A stretch of 64,000 nt of DNA from Lucifuga dentata. Lineage: Eukaryota > Chordata > Actinopteri > Ophidiiformes > Bythitidae. Numbering within the stretch: position 1 is the first letter of the stretch; every line of letters begins with the position of its first letter. The translations under genes and the position numbers were made by a program. Shown one piece after another: positions 25,397 through 35,877 of this stretch. The stretch lies in assembly GCA_014773175.1 (NCBI GenBank), contig VXCM01000438.1, positions 429,421 through 493,420 of the forward strand, given 5' to 3'. The notes below the pieces were generated by a model that was not told the origin of the DNA, made no database searches, and saw nothing but the letters and a program-made list of their open reading frames with translations.

Positions 25397-25652
25397 TTTC
25401 ACACACTCTTTGCCCTTACATTTCTCTGTCTTATTTATCTTTCCGCTTGCTTTGATGCTCATTTTTCAGCATGTTTCAACAAGCTTCATATCTTGTACAT
25501 TTGGCTTTAGCAATCTAGGAAACTTTTTTGTACACACAGCAACTTGTACTTTATAACTTAATTCTTTCATAGGGGCATTCTTATATCTTCAAAAGCAAAA
25601 CTTCATTCATTTTTAAATCAAGTTTTATTAGTATTAGTTACTGCTGTGGTGT

Positions 25653-25666
25653 GTGCCCTCTAGTGG
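25653..25666 (-). promoter_or_regulatory. CTCF core motif, minus orientation
   Basis: The reverse complement CCACTAGAGGGCAC matches the vertebrate CTCF core CCASYAGRKGGCRS at all 14 positions. It is the best match I noticed in the window. Binding is not shown by sequence alone. Confidence 0.45.
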
Positions 25667-26700
25667 TGTGCCAGATGACTCACCAGATGGAAATCTGTAT
25701 AGAATCAAAATCATTGAAATCTCTGGAAATTTATTCATTATTTTGGTTATTTTGGCAATTTCTTCACAAATGAAATGGAAATGGAATTTGTGTGGGTTTT
25801 TTTCTTTTCTTTTTTTTTCATTTAAGTTTAATACTCTCTTCTAATCAATGTTTTTTTTTTTTGTTTTTGTTTTTTTTTTTAATAGCCCAACTTGTCCATT
25901 GTGCTAACTATGTACCATTCAATGTGGGTGTCAATAACTTGCACTCATACTATAAACCTCTCAGTTCTAGTTTTTTTGGGATGTTTTTGAGTTTGTGAAC
26001 CGCTGCATTAAATTGCCAGTGAGCCATTAAATGGATAAAGCAGGTTTATTTCTGGTAAGAATAAGTAATTTTAGCAAAAGGAGATTGAGGACATGGCTTA
26101 GAAGAAAATGGAACACGTATTTACAAAGATGCATGTAGACAGCGATAAAGCTGTGATCATTGTCTCTAGTGTTGCTGTTCATCTTTAGAATGGGAGCCCA
26201 TCACAGTGAGATGAGTCTCCTAATCAATAGGCTCTGCAGATGTGCCTTTACACGCGACAGGGATTAAGCTTCTTATCGATACACTGAGCTCATCAGCTCT
26301 CCGTCACATATGGATTAATCTGGTAAAGCCTGTCAGTTATTTGACTGCAGTGCTGCAGCAGACCAGACTGTGGTCATTTTTGGTGAAGAGGAGTTAGAAA
26401 TTCATGTTTGGTCTCCTCCAAAAACTGAGACTGCAATGTAGCCAGTTTGTTATCTGCTACTGTATATACTCACTACCTTTGGTAATTTGAATGATCTTCC
26501 TTTCTTTTCTTGGTTTTGTAGACTCAACAAGCTTCTATAGACAAAACAAGCTTCTCCTAAACTCTCAGAAAAAATATGGACAGGAGATGTTTCCTTTCAT
26601 CTCTCTATTCAAAGCTTCCCTGTGGTCACTGAGTCATGTAATGTAGGTGCTTCAGCCTGCTCTCAACAGCATGGCTTGATTAGCCATTAAATACTATGAG

Positions 26701-26762
26701 AGAGAAGAAGAAGAAGAAGAAGAAGAAGAAGAAGGAGGAGGAGGAGGAAAGAGAGAGAGAGA
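26701..26762. repeat. purine tract: (GAA)n-(GGA)n-(GA)n
   Basis: About ten GAA/AAG units pass into five GGA units and then GA units, giving a 62-base all-purine strand. Confidence 0.96.
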
Positions 26763-26807
26763 ATCAAGTTAAGTTGCAGAAAATAAGTGTAAAGGACATT
26801 TGCTCAA

Positions 26808-27120
26808 GTACTGCACTTTAGCACAGTTTTGAGCTGCTTGTACTTCACTTGAGTGTTTCCATTTTGTGCTGGTAAATCTGGAGCTACTTGCTAATTTGTA
26901 GATTAAGACTTTAAATTCAACAAGTCACGAGCACATAAAATGTTGCTGTTGTATCATAGCCTTGTTTTAGTTCAGCACAATACATTTTTGCTGTTAATTA
27001 TTGACAATGACTGTGTTTATATTTGATACTAGAGTATTTCAGCATAATTTTGAATGCAGGACCTTTACTTGTAATGGAGAAGTTTTCCATTATGGTACTT
27101 TCTAATGTAAAAGATTTGAG
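26808..27120 (+). mobile_element. copy of the older teleost dispersed element (near full length)
   Basis: It opens with GGACATTTGCTCAAGTACTG, then GCTTGTACTTCACTTGAGTG and TTTCCATTTTGTGCT. It closes with ATAATTTTGAATGCAGGACC, TTTACTTGTAATGGAG and TAATGTAAAAGATTTGAG. These blocks are the hallmark of a short non-autonomous element (a few hundred bases) repeated throughout percomorph genomes. No coding capacity. I do not recall its database name. Confidence 0.65.
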
Positions 27121-27195
27121 TCATTCTGTCAGTGGCAGAAAAGGTTCCTTTTCTGCACTCAGCAGCTGGTCAATTTGTTATGTTTTATGTGTTAT

Positions 27196-27196
<1 letters not shown>

Positions 27197-27228
<32 letters not shown>
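27197..27228. repeat. poly-T tract (T32)
   Basis: This is an uninterrupted T-run about 75 bases beyond the dispersed element ending near 27120. Confidence 0.95.
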
Positions 27229-27232
<4 letters not shown>

Positions 27233-28881
27233 ATTAGATTGTAACTCATTCAAATGACACTTTAATTATATTGATTATAATTCTGTCAGGTATCTTTCTC
27301 ATCTCCCCTATGAGCTATAGGTACATGTTATTCTCTGAACACTGCTGTGTAATTGCTCCTCCAGCAGAGTGTGTGTAACAATGACAGGGGTGAAGAACTC
27401 AATTAGACAATGTGTTAGACAGCGTATGATGATACGTGTTCAACATGTACCTTTTTGTATTGATGCAGCCTGCATTTCTGATCTCCGTCAGAGATTAATG
27501 CTACACCCTGTGAACAACTTCCCCCCCCTCCCCAACACAAAAATTACAACTCAATCTGAGTGAGATTGTCTAGACAAAATGGCTGAGACCTAGTAATCGA
27601 TCCTGGGAGCCATTAGGAAAAGAGACAATGACAGAAAACAGCCAGCAGGGAGCAGAAGTGAGATTGAGTGGAAGTGAGGCAAGAAGCAGAAGGCTTCTTG
27701 GTGGAAAAGATGAGTTTAAGACACTGGAGGAATGTTATTTTTGAGGTTTGATTCTTCATCAGATGTCTAGTTTTCCATCCTGAGGGTTTCTTGAAGCTTG
27801 TTGTAGCTCCCTCCTCCCTGTGTCCTTTTCCCCTCTATTTCCCCCAGAGCCCTGCAGGCACGCCTTTATCTTGATACTCATCAAGGCCTCTGGCACCGTG
27901 TTTCATCTGCGACTGTTGCTGTTATCGCCGATTTGAGAGATTGTCAAAGTGTTTATTATTACCAGACTATCAGAGATGTTGCTGGAGTGGAACATAGGGA
28001 GGACTTCGGGTGACAGCAGATAACAGCTGCTTCTCCCCAGGCATAATCTCAGCCTGCACAGACCAGCTTTAGGGATGCAGGACCCTCACACTACCTGTCT
28101 TTGATTGGTACTACATTTTTCAGACACTTAATTAATAAAGTTAGTTTTGAGAAGAATGTTGAAAATACAAACTCACCACTGACTAGCTGATTTTTTTTTT
28201 TTTTTAATTTATTCAGAAGGTTTCAGATGTGAAAGTAATAACGACATAAATTGATGGTAAGCATGCAACATCCATTAACGTCAATAGTCCTTCCTCGCTC
28301 ACTGACTGGAGTGTTGCTCATCAGCATCACACTCAGTGCTGCAACTGGCGGCCAGAAGTTATACTTCAATATACTAATGTAGAATGTATACAAAGGAATT
28401 TAATATTTAATTGTACAGAGTTAATTGAAAGTGAAATGGCAGTTTAAATGATGCTTTACACAAGCATGACATTGATTTGGAATCTTCTGAGCAATTACAG
28501 AAAAGTTCAGCTTATACCTCCAGTGGGGTCGTATTTGTCTCATTCCTCCTAAAAACATGTTAATGAGTGCAAAGTTTTCACAAATTGCTCAAGTCTCTCG
28601 AGGATCCAACCCAGAACCATGATATGTAGTGTGATTCTATATCGGTGCTAATCCTGTGTCAGAGTTCAAGCTGCTGAGACAGGAGAGGAGTGGAGCTGTT
28701 ACATTTTACAGTGTAGCAACCTCTTGATAGCTACAAGTTTGAATGATTCGATGGTGATGAAGATTCATAGCATCCTGTATGTGCTGCTGCCAGAAGCTGC
28801 TGGGATGTGGACAGGCTTATATCTGATCAAATGTTCTGTCTCAGATATTGCAACTCAATATTTGTTAAATTCAGTTTCTTT

Positions 28882-28887
<6 letters not shown>

Positions 28888-28926
<39 letters not shown>
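28888..28926. repeat. (GA)n microsatellite
   Basis: About 19 GA units, uninterrupted. Confidence 0.96.
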
Positions 28927-28927
<1 letters not shown>

Positions 28928-29184
28928 AGTCAAAGAATGAGAGTTGAATTTCCGCTCCCTGACATTCACTGTTCTCCATCAATGCCCCTCTGTCCCAGCA
29001 CGTCAGCACTCGGGGCAGGCGGTGAAAGTCGGCAAAAAGGCCGACTCTCCAACTGTCACTAACAATGAAATAAATACCCTTTTTTTTTTCCTCCAATGGT
29101 GACATTTGCATTTGACAAATCTGCATTGTGAAATTTAAAAGCAGTGAACCCAATATGAGACAGAAATTCTAATCAAAGCTGAGG

Positions 29185-29185
29185 T

Positions 29186-29225
<40 letters not shown>
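29185..29225. repeat. (TTTC)n microsatellite
   Basis: About ten TTTC/CTTT units in a row. Confidence 0.96.
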
Positions 29226-29300
29226 AACTGCTGTCAAGTAAAGCAGGCTTGCAGTAATGCCTTTTTTATATTAACAGTTGATATCAAGTGATTAAGAGCG

Positions 29301-29333
29301 TTTTTTTTTTTTTTTTNTTTTTTTTTTTTTTTT
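29301..29333. repeat. poly-T tract with a single-N assembly join
   Basis: There are 16 T on each side of an N at 29317. The symmetry suggests the ends of two contigs joined on the same homopolymer. Confidence 0.9.
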
Positions 29334-29472
29334 AATAAATAGAAGATTTAACACACTGAGCAAATGTACAAATGTGTCAGAGCCAGCTTACTGCTGTTCA
29401 AAACTATTATATTCGATCCCATTAAGAAAGGCCAATTTTGTGTGATGTGTCTTGTTTGTCACTGGTGGTGGC

Positions 29473-29499
29473 AAAAAAAAAAAAAAAAAAAAAAAAAAA
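29473..29499. repeat. poly-A tract (A27)
   Basis: This is an uninterrupted A-run with no AATAAA at polyadenylation spacing upstream. Confidence 0.95.
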
Positions 29500-30027
29500 C
29501 CTCAAGTTTGTGGCGCAGAAAATGCTTTTTTAGTAGCTGTGATAAGGACACGCTTACTCAAGCTTTTCACATAACATTTCACTCTCGTTTCTTACATACA
29601 GTAAAGGAACAAAAGCAAAATCTGAATGAATGAAGTGTCAATTACTCTGCCATTAAACAGAGATTCAAAACTCTCCTATTTATGCTTTTTATAGACAATA
29701 AGTTATGTCCTGAGACAGCCTTTACTTCCAGGATAAAATGTCTTGGTTGCTGCTGTTTGTTCCTACCAAGCTGTACACTTTGAGAGACTCAGATTCAGAA
29801 ATTCAGATTTGCTGAATGTAAGAGGCTAAGAAGTGTTGACCTGGAATGAACAACCATTATGTTAACAGCTGGATGTACAAAAGCCCCCAGAGGTGACGGT
29901 GACTCTTCTCTGTTTTACAGTCTCATGAAGGAATTTTTGTAATTTTTATAAGGTACCAAGCAAACTTGACAATGGATTGAGCATCATATCTTTCAATGTT
30001 CAGGTCTACTCTAATTCTAAATGAGGT

Positions 30028-30078
30028 CCATCCATCCATCCATCCATCCATCCATCCATCCATGCATCCATCCATCCA
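30028..30078. repeat. (CATC)n microsatellite
   Basis: About 12 CATC units with one CATGCATC interruption. No non-LTR retrotransposon tail sequence borders it, so I call it a simple repeat. Confidence 0.95.
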
Positions 30079-30911
30079 ACTATTGTCCATGAGTAATGAA
30101 AATGTTCCCTCAACAATATTTTTCATGTTAAGCTACATGCCTTCTCAGAGTATGCTGAAGATGGACATTTAATTAAAAAGAAATTCTCATATTGTGGAAT
30201 GAGCATGAAAATGGAAGCCTTTTCTGACTTCTTTAAGACAAATTATATCTCATGGCTGTGAAGTCATGAAACTGTGGTCTCAGTAGCAGAATGGTAAATT
30301 AGTGGTCACCAAAATGAAACAACCATGATTAGAAATGTTACCTTTGCATCTTGTATTTCTAAACTCAGACACTTGTGTCAAGTTCAAAGTAAAAAATGTG
30401 TGCTTTATTTTATTTTATTTTTTGTATTCATTTAAACATTTAAACAATATATTATTGTGTGAAAACCTGAAAAAAAGTCTTCTTTTGCAATTTTTAATTA
30501 GAAATGGATTTTCATTCCAATCCACCTGCAAATACCAGCTCGAATGCACCGCATGTCTTAGCTGCAAATACACACACTTACACGTGTGTCCCTATACTAA
30601 ACTGCAACCCTGCTCTGTCTGCACTAACAGAATTTTACCATGAGACAACTATCTAAACAGACATACAGAATGTAGGAAGAACACATTACTACAATCAAGT
30701 TTCTCCCTTTACCCTCATTGATGTTCCTCCTTTGTCATCGTAGAAATTTTTTAATTTCTGATCACCACCTAAGTGAATATTACACAGATACAGTCATTCA
30801 GGTAACATAACTCAACACCATTCTTCTCAGGCAGCTGCCTTCTATTTTTCTTCTATTCTTCAATTTTACACCTTTCTTAGCATTTCGTATGAGCACATTC
30901 TATACCCATCC

Positions 30912-31044
30912 CAAGTGGCAAAAGAAGTATTCAGATACTTACTGTAAGTAAAAGTAGCAATAACACAATGTAACAATACTTCAAATCAAGCATTTAGAAA
31001 TTGTACTTATTTGCTTAAGTAAGCAACAACTACCTGAAAACTGT
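30912..31044 (-). repeat. fragment of the older dispersed element (inverted)
   Basis: It begins AAGTGGCAAAAGAAGTATTC, then AGATACTTACTGTAAGTAAA and AGTAGCAATAACACAATGTA. This is the reverse complement of the element's end (compare 11201-11231 and 255-316). Confidence 0.55.
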
Positions 31045-32353
31045 ACTTACACACACCATGTGCACATACACATACACGTGTGTTTTCTCACAGATTTGAT
31101 GGACATTAGTCAGTCTAGCAGAGTGTAGTGGATGTGTTTTCCAGGCCTCTGACAAGACCTGTACAAATACTTGAACAGGGCATTATATCACATTGCCACT
31201 GGGAAAAATGGAAAACATTCCAGTGTGTTGAGGATTAGTCGATATTCAATTAACCCAGGCAGACAGTCATGGTGACTGTTTATCAATACCTCTTTTTAAC
31301 TGCACACACGTGGCACACTGAATTAAACTTCTCATTAATGGCTTCAAACAAGTGAGCAAACTAACAACATAAACACTCAGCCAAGTTTGGAAATTGTGCC
31401 AAATCCACAGAAGCAGTGACAGGAAAACTGGTTTATCCACAGGACTCAACCAAGTTCCTCCACTCCTGCCATGGCTATACATGCTTTAAGTCTGCTTCTG
31501 CAGACAGAGAAGGACTTTGTGTGTCTCGGACGCACCACAATTATGCGTCCTCAAAGTATTTGTCTGGTTAGTGATGTGTATCTGGGACACATCCTGACCT
31601 TTGACCTTAAAATCATTCATTTTCCTGCATTCTGCAGTTGAGTGTGTGAAAGCCCTTCTTCATAAAGCTCAAGCTGTGATTTTGCTTTCATATGAAGGAA
31701 GCTGTAACTTTGTTTATGAGGACGAGTTGTGGTGGAAAAACTGGATCCGTCTGTGCAGCAGGAAGTGGAAACGACTCTGAGTCTTGTGTTACAGACCAAA
31801 CTACATTTGTCCGTCACTAATCATGGCCAGTGCACTAATTGCTAATCAGTGACAGTGATGAGAGTGTCTAGACTGTGATAATGATCTGCCAGCATGTGAT
31901 GTGATCAAACATGCCAATGGTGTCATTAGTCATTTCTGGTAATGTAACTGTATTAAATGCCCTGATTGTTGATCATTGAATGTGATTTGACAATCAGAGA
32001 TATTAAAAGATTTCACCGATATTAAGTAAAAACTGGGGAGCAGAAAGAAAAATGGCGGAGAAAAAGACTTGCAGAAAGAGGACAGTATCTTTATGATGCT
32101 GTATGTGCTGCATGGAGCGACTTAGTACAAAAGTGAGCTAGTATATTCGTGATGTTCTCCCTGAGGCCACACTAATGAGCCATGACTGATAGACGCAGAG
32201 ATGTGATGTGTAACACCATTACCAACACTACATCACTGTACAGACTCCATCATAAAGCAGAGTGGTGAACAACCCACCGGCAAAACCTTACCGTGAAACT
32301 GTGGCTTTGAAGGTGCTGCACATCATCTCATGTACTTCCAGTCTCATCTTTGA

Positions 32354-32358
<5 letters not shown>

Positions 32359-32389
<31 letters not shown>
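32359..32389. repeat. (TC)n microsatellite
   Basis: About 15 TC units. Confidence 0.95.
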
Positions 32390-32392
<3 letters not shown>

Positions 32393-32668
32393 ATTATGTG
32401 AAAACCAATGAGAGCTAAGCTACGGACAACAGCATCTGATTCATGCATCAGTCATCTGCATCACTTTTATGCCAGACACATAATGTGTTTTCCTACTTGG
32501 TATTAAATACTGTAGATTCAACATTGTGATGGTTCAGCAATATATAGACTTGTTACTTATCATGTATGAGATCATATTTTACAGCTATATAGACAAGAAT
32601 TGATGGCAGTGGTGCTTGTTTGCTGGTCTCAGAGGTATATTGAATAGAATCCATATAACTGTTTTTGC

Positions 32669-32670
<2 letters not shown>

Positions 32671-32706
<36 letters not shown>
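32671..32706. repeat. (GA)n microsatellite
   Basis: About 18 GA units, directly upstream of the candidate alternative promoter region. Confidence 0.96.
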
Positions 32707-32708
<2 letters not shown>

Positions 32709-32879
32709 CTTCAGAATGTTTTAGCCACAGCTCATTGTCACTCTCTCTGGGCTTTGTCTCTGTCGAGGGTTTTGCCTTGGCCCTCCACTAAGTTTGCTCA
32801 GAGTTGAAATGTTTTCCCCTTGGATGCCTTGAGCCAGCCCCCTTCCCTTTCCACCGATGTGGGGGTGAGCTTTCCCAGG

Positions 32880-33450
32880 ACAAAGAGATGAATATATAAT
32901 GGAATGAAAAAGAGGGGGTGGAAGTGACAAAAAGACAGCGGGTGTGTGAGTGAGAGGGAGAAAGAGAATGTGGGAGCAGCAGTGAGTGACGTGGTTGTCA
33001 AAGGGTTCAAGTTCTGAATGTGGGGAAACAGACAGGAAGAAGTTGAAAGAAACAATCTCTACTTTTCTCCTATTACAGACCGGATTGCTAAATCATTACA
33101 GACTCCATAGGGTGTGGGATACACAGCGCAGTCTGTACTTAGAGAGTTGCTGGAGAGCAGCTCGCTCTCCCCTGGTCCTCCTGCACATGGTACAGTCCAT
33201 TTAAAAGGCTGCATGTCAGCTCAGAGTGTGCTGGGTCCTCTCTGAGAGCAGCTGCTCACAGCACATTCTCCTCGGCAGGAGCACTCACTTTTCCCTCCGT
33301 CTGCTAGGCTGTGTCTCTTTTTCCTGTCTTCCTCACTATCCTGCACTCTCTTTCTCCAGCTCTCTCTCCTGCACTCACTCTCTTTCTACTTTGCCCTCCA
33401 CACATACGTTGTAGTGGCCAAACAGGCATCATTTCTTCATGTGGTAACAG
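32880..33450 (+). promoter_or_regulatory. possible alternative kazrin promoter and non-coding first exon
   Basis: The kilobase before the MMEDNKQL exon is less AT-rich than its surroundings. It holds two TATA-like motifs (ATATATAA near 32892, TTTAAAAGG near 33200), a CRE-like TGACGTGG near 32987, and a usable donor AACAG|GTAGAC at 33450/33451. A transcript starting here and spliced to 33704 would begin translation at the internal ATG-ATG. Kazrin is known to have N-terminal isoforms made from alternative starts. The motifs are short and could be chance, so this is a proposal only. Confidence 0.2.
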
Positions 33451-33507
33451 GTAGACACCATCTCTGTGGTGCTCAGCGGAGAGCACAAGAGGGACTGGCA
33501 TCTTTGC

Positions 33508-33559
33508 TTTTTTTTTTTTTTTTTTNTTTTTTTTTTTTTTTTTATATATATATATATAT
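33508..33559. repeat. poly-T with single-N join, then (TA)n
   Basis: There are 18 T before and 17 T after an N at 33526, then about eight TA units. It lies only 145 bases upstream of the kazrin exon acceptor, so a collapsed or expanded join here affects the measured intron end but not the exon. Confidence 0.92.
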
Positions 33560-33594
33560 GTGTGAAGTAAACTGTGAAAGAACGGACGCAGGGG

Positions 33595-33614
33595 AAGAAG
33601 AAGAAGAAGAAGAG
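33595..33614. repeat. short (GAA)n tract
   Basis: Six GAA/AAG units about 90 bases upstream of the kazrin exon. Confidence 0.9.
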
Positions 33615-33703
33615 TTAGATATAGGGACACAGAGAGGGTCTTAGCTTTGCTCCCCGAATGCTCCACTTGACACCATGCTGCTCTATGTGGATTTGGTCCT
33701 CAG

Positions 33704-33911
33704 GGGAAAATTCTTAAAATGATGGAAGACAACAAGCAGCTGGCACACAGGATTGATGGGGCCATCCAGTCCGCCAGTCAGGAAGTGACCAACCTTCGCT
33801 CTGAGCTCTCTGCCACCAGCCGCAGACTGGCAGAGCTTGGTGCCAGCAGCCCCCCAGCTTTGGAGAACCACCTCCAGCACAACCACCATGATGACAGCCT
33901 CCACTACCGGG
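33704..33911 (+). CDS. kazn: kazrin, N-terminal coiled-coil exon with the conserved MMEDNKQL start
   Basis: This is an internal coding exon of 208 bases. The acceptor is GTCCTCAG|GGG and the donor CGGG|GTGAGT is strong. It enters in phase 0 and leaves after one base of a codon. It encodes GKILK followed by MMEDNKQLAHRIDGAIQSAS and QEVTNLRSELSATSRRLAEL. I recognise this as the N-terminus of vertebrate kazrin (the human protein has the same block with only a few changes). The block is a heptad-rich coiled coil, the region linked to periplakin binding and self-association. The C-terminal SAM domains are encoded by exons beyond the window. After RRLAEL the sequence becomes a fish-specific, His/Asp-rich linker (HLQHNHHDD) where human kazrin has a Gly/Pro/Ala-rich linker. 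The tandem ATG at 33719 and 33722 is the start used by the classic isoform. The open phase-0 junction upstream shows the same exon can also be internal in a longer isoform. Whether this is the a or b teleost paralogue cannot be decided here. Confidence 0.93.
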
Positions 33912-35154
33912 GTGAGTGTCACAGCATGTGTGTGAGTCTGTGTGTGTGTGTGTACACAGTCTTCAGTCTATTTGAGTGTGTGAGAACATGAACATGTGTG
34001 AATGTTTTGAAGCCAACAGTGGAAAGTATTCAGGGAATGTGTAGCAGGGTGATTAATTTCATTCCATCACCCCTCCACTGACTTAAATTTCCCAGACTCA
34101 ACAGTGTTGAATGACAGTGGAAATTTGAGATTGGAAGCAAGAAGAACAAGAGACATAGTGAGTGAGTTACTCGGAGGGAGGTGTTGGGGTTAGAGAGCAT
34201 GGACCAGAGCCGGTCCGGGTTTGGTTTCCCAGGCAGCAGCTGGGCTCCCTTGGGGCCGCACTCCTTCCAGCTCTGGCAAGAAGTGTTAAACTGTGCTTAA
34301 GGCCCAGAACCATATGCCAACTTGTCTGGTGGGAGCTGGAGCCACCATGGCACCTTTGCTTGGCTGGAAAAGAGATTGCTGAAGGAACTGTTCAGTGTGG
34401 GCCACTGGTTAAAATAATTTGATAAAATTTTCATTTCTAACATCATGTCAGGATTCACACACTTTCTAAAATCTTGTATGGTTTAAGTAAAAACCTAAAG
34501 ACCATGAATTATAAATATATTTTTTTTATTTAGTTGCTCCAGACCTAATGATACTTGCTTGTTATATGTCTTTATAGGGTCCATTTTATTTGCCTCTGAT
34601 TTTGTAAGATGATGGCCTGTGTCTAATTAACCCCTCTTACAATAGATTACAGCAGGATAGTTTTATGTAGCTCACATCCTGGAATTAGTATTGATGATCT
34701 AATTTTTTTGGTTAGAATAATAATGGTTGAGCATGTTTTTATTACCTCGGTTTGCCATTTGACCTAACAAGTGAACAAAACACCAAATGCACATTTTGCT
34801 GCTCATTACTGAACAGCAAATTTGGCATGAAGTTCAAGTTTTCCAAAGAATAAAGGATAAAATGGGAGAGTAGTGTTTCCATCACCTCCAGAAAGTTTGG
34901 CTTGCTGAAATAGTGAGAAGGCTAATGAAAAAAGATCCCAATGTTGCATGTCCTAATGGCCTCTGGGTATTTGTGTTCTCTGTTTGACATGGATATGTTT
35001 AGAGGCCTGCAGGTTTCTGGGGTCCCGACTGAGCAACTCGCTAGAGTTGAGCAGTGGGTGATTTCTCTTATCCAATACTGGCCCTCAGAGCTGAGGGCTG
35101 GCTGTGAAATGTGGCTCAAAGCAGTTGGGTAGCACTACTAGGTCTGTACGAATA

Positions 35155-35210
35155 TCAGGGCTGGTTATCATCCAAAAAATATTGATACCAGTATCAATAC
35201 CAAGACCCCA
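35155..35210 (+). mobile_element. possible hAT-like element end
   Basis: CAGGGCTGGTTATCATCC followed by ATTGATACCAGTATCAATAC and CAAGAC resembles the GGGCTGGGTATCG-type ends of some fish DNA transposons. The core is an 8-base palindrome around CA. I could not find a matching opposite end or an 8-base duplication, so the call is tentative. Confidence 0.25.
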
Positions 35211-35842
35211 GGAACAGCACTTTGCTGTATTTTGGTATAGTGGACAGAATTGATATTAGACCCTCTTTCACCAAAAAAATCTTTGCCATATTCACACTTC
35301 TCAGAAGAAAATTTCCTGAGCATCACATTAATTCAAAAATCATTCTCAATCGTTAGGACCAAAATATTTTTGAAAGCTGGTGAGTCTTATCAACATATTA
35401 TATGTGTCCCATTCATATTTGTTAGGTTTTGACCTCTCAGCCAGAGAAATACTTTAAATGAGCACGTTTTGCCTTCTAAAGTGTGGAAACTATTTTTGAA
35501 ATATATGTCAGGCTAGCAACATATAAGACCTCATAGAACTATAAGAACATAATGAGACATTTTTACACAGATGAGATTACCTGCTTAGGCATTAGTACCG
35601 TGTATTGGATGACACTGCATTTTTTTGTTATTTGGTAGTACTGAAGCATGCTGCATACAAAGTTTTTGACACCCATCCCTCGAGCTTAGTGAACAGTGCA
35701 TTCCACAGTGTGAACAGGTGTATTAGGTTCTCCACTCTTTGCGTTCACCTGTCAGGAATGAAAGAACTAAGCTTGTGTTTGTCATTTGTTGTGTCCATCC
35801 TACTTGTCCTCTCTCTGCCTCTCTATCTTTCTCTCTTTCCCA

Positions 35843-35844
<2 letters not shown>

Positions 35845-35875
<31 letters not shown>
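35845..35875. repeat. (TC)n microsatellite
   Basis: About 15 TC units within a longer pyrimidine-rich stretch starting near 35800. Confidence 0.95.

Positions 35876-35877
<2 letters not shown>

Larger units (their letters stand above)
13408..33703 (+). other. kazn: kazrin intron between the two visible exons (20,296 bp)
   Basis: The intron is bounded by CAG|GTACAA and TCCTCAG|GGG and keeps phase 0. It contains a Tc1-type MITE, one copy of the older dispersed element, about a dozen microsatellites and two single-N assembly joins in poly-T runs (29317, 33526). No other coding exon is visible on either strand. Stretches 13408-22454, 24003-25338 and 29500-30911 show nothing I can name beyond ordinary intronic sequence. 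Confidence 0.85.

Noticed and set aside
30028..30078. (CATC)n as the tail of a non-LTR retrotransposon on the minus strand
   Set aside because: Unlike the insert at 63068, no CGACCCGG-type tail sequence or target duplication borders it. It is best called a microsatellite.
33304..33666. Minus-strand frame of 120 codons next to the kazrin exon
   Set aside because: It runs through a poly-T/N join and pyrimidine-rich sequence and has no domain. The real exon is on the plus strand.
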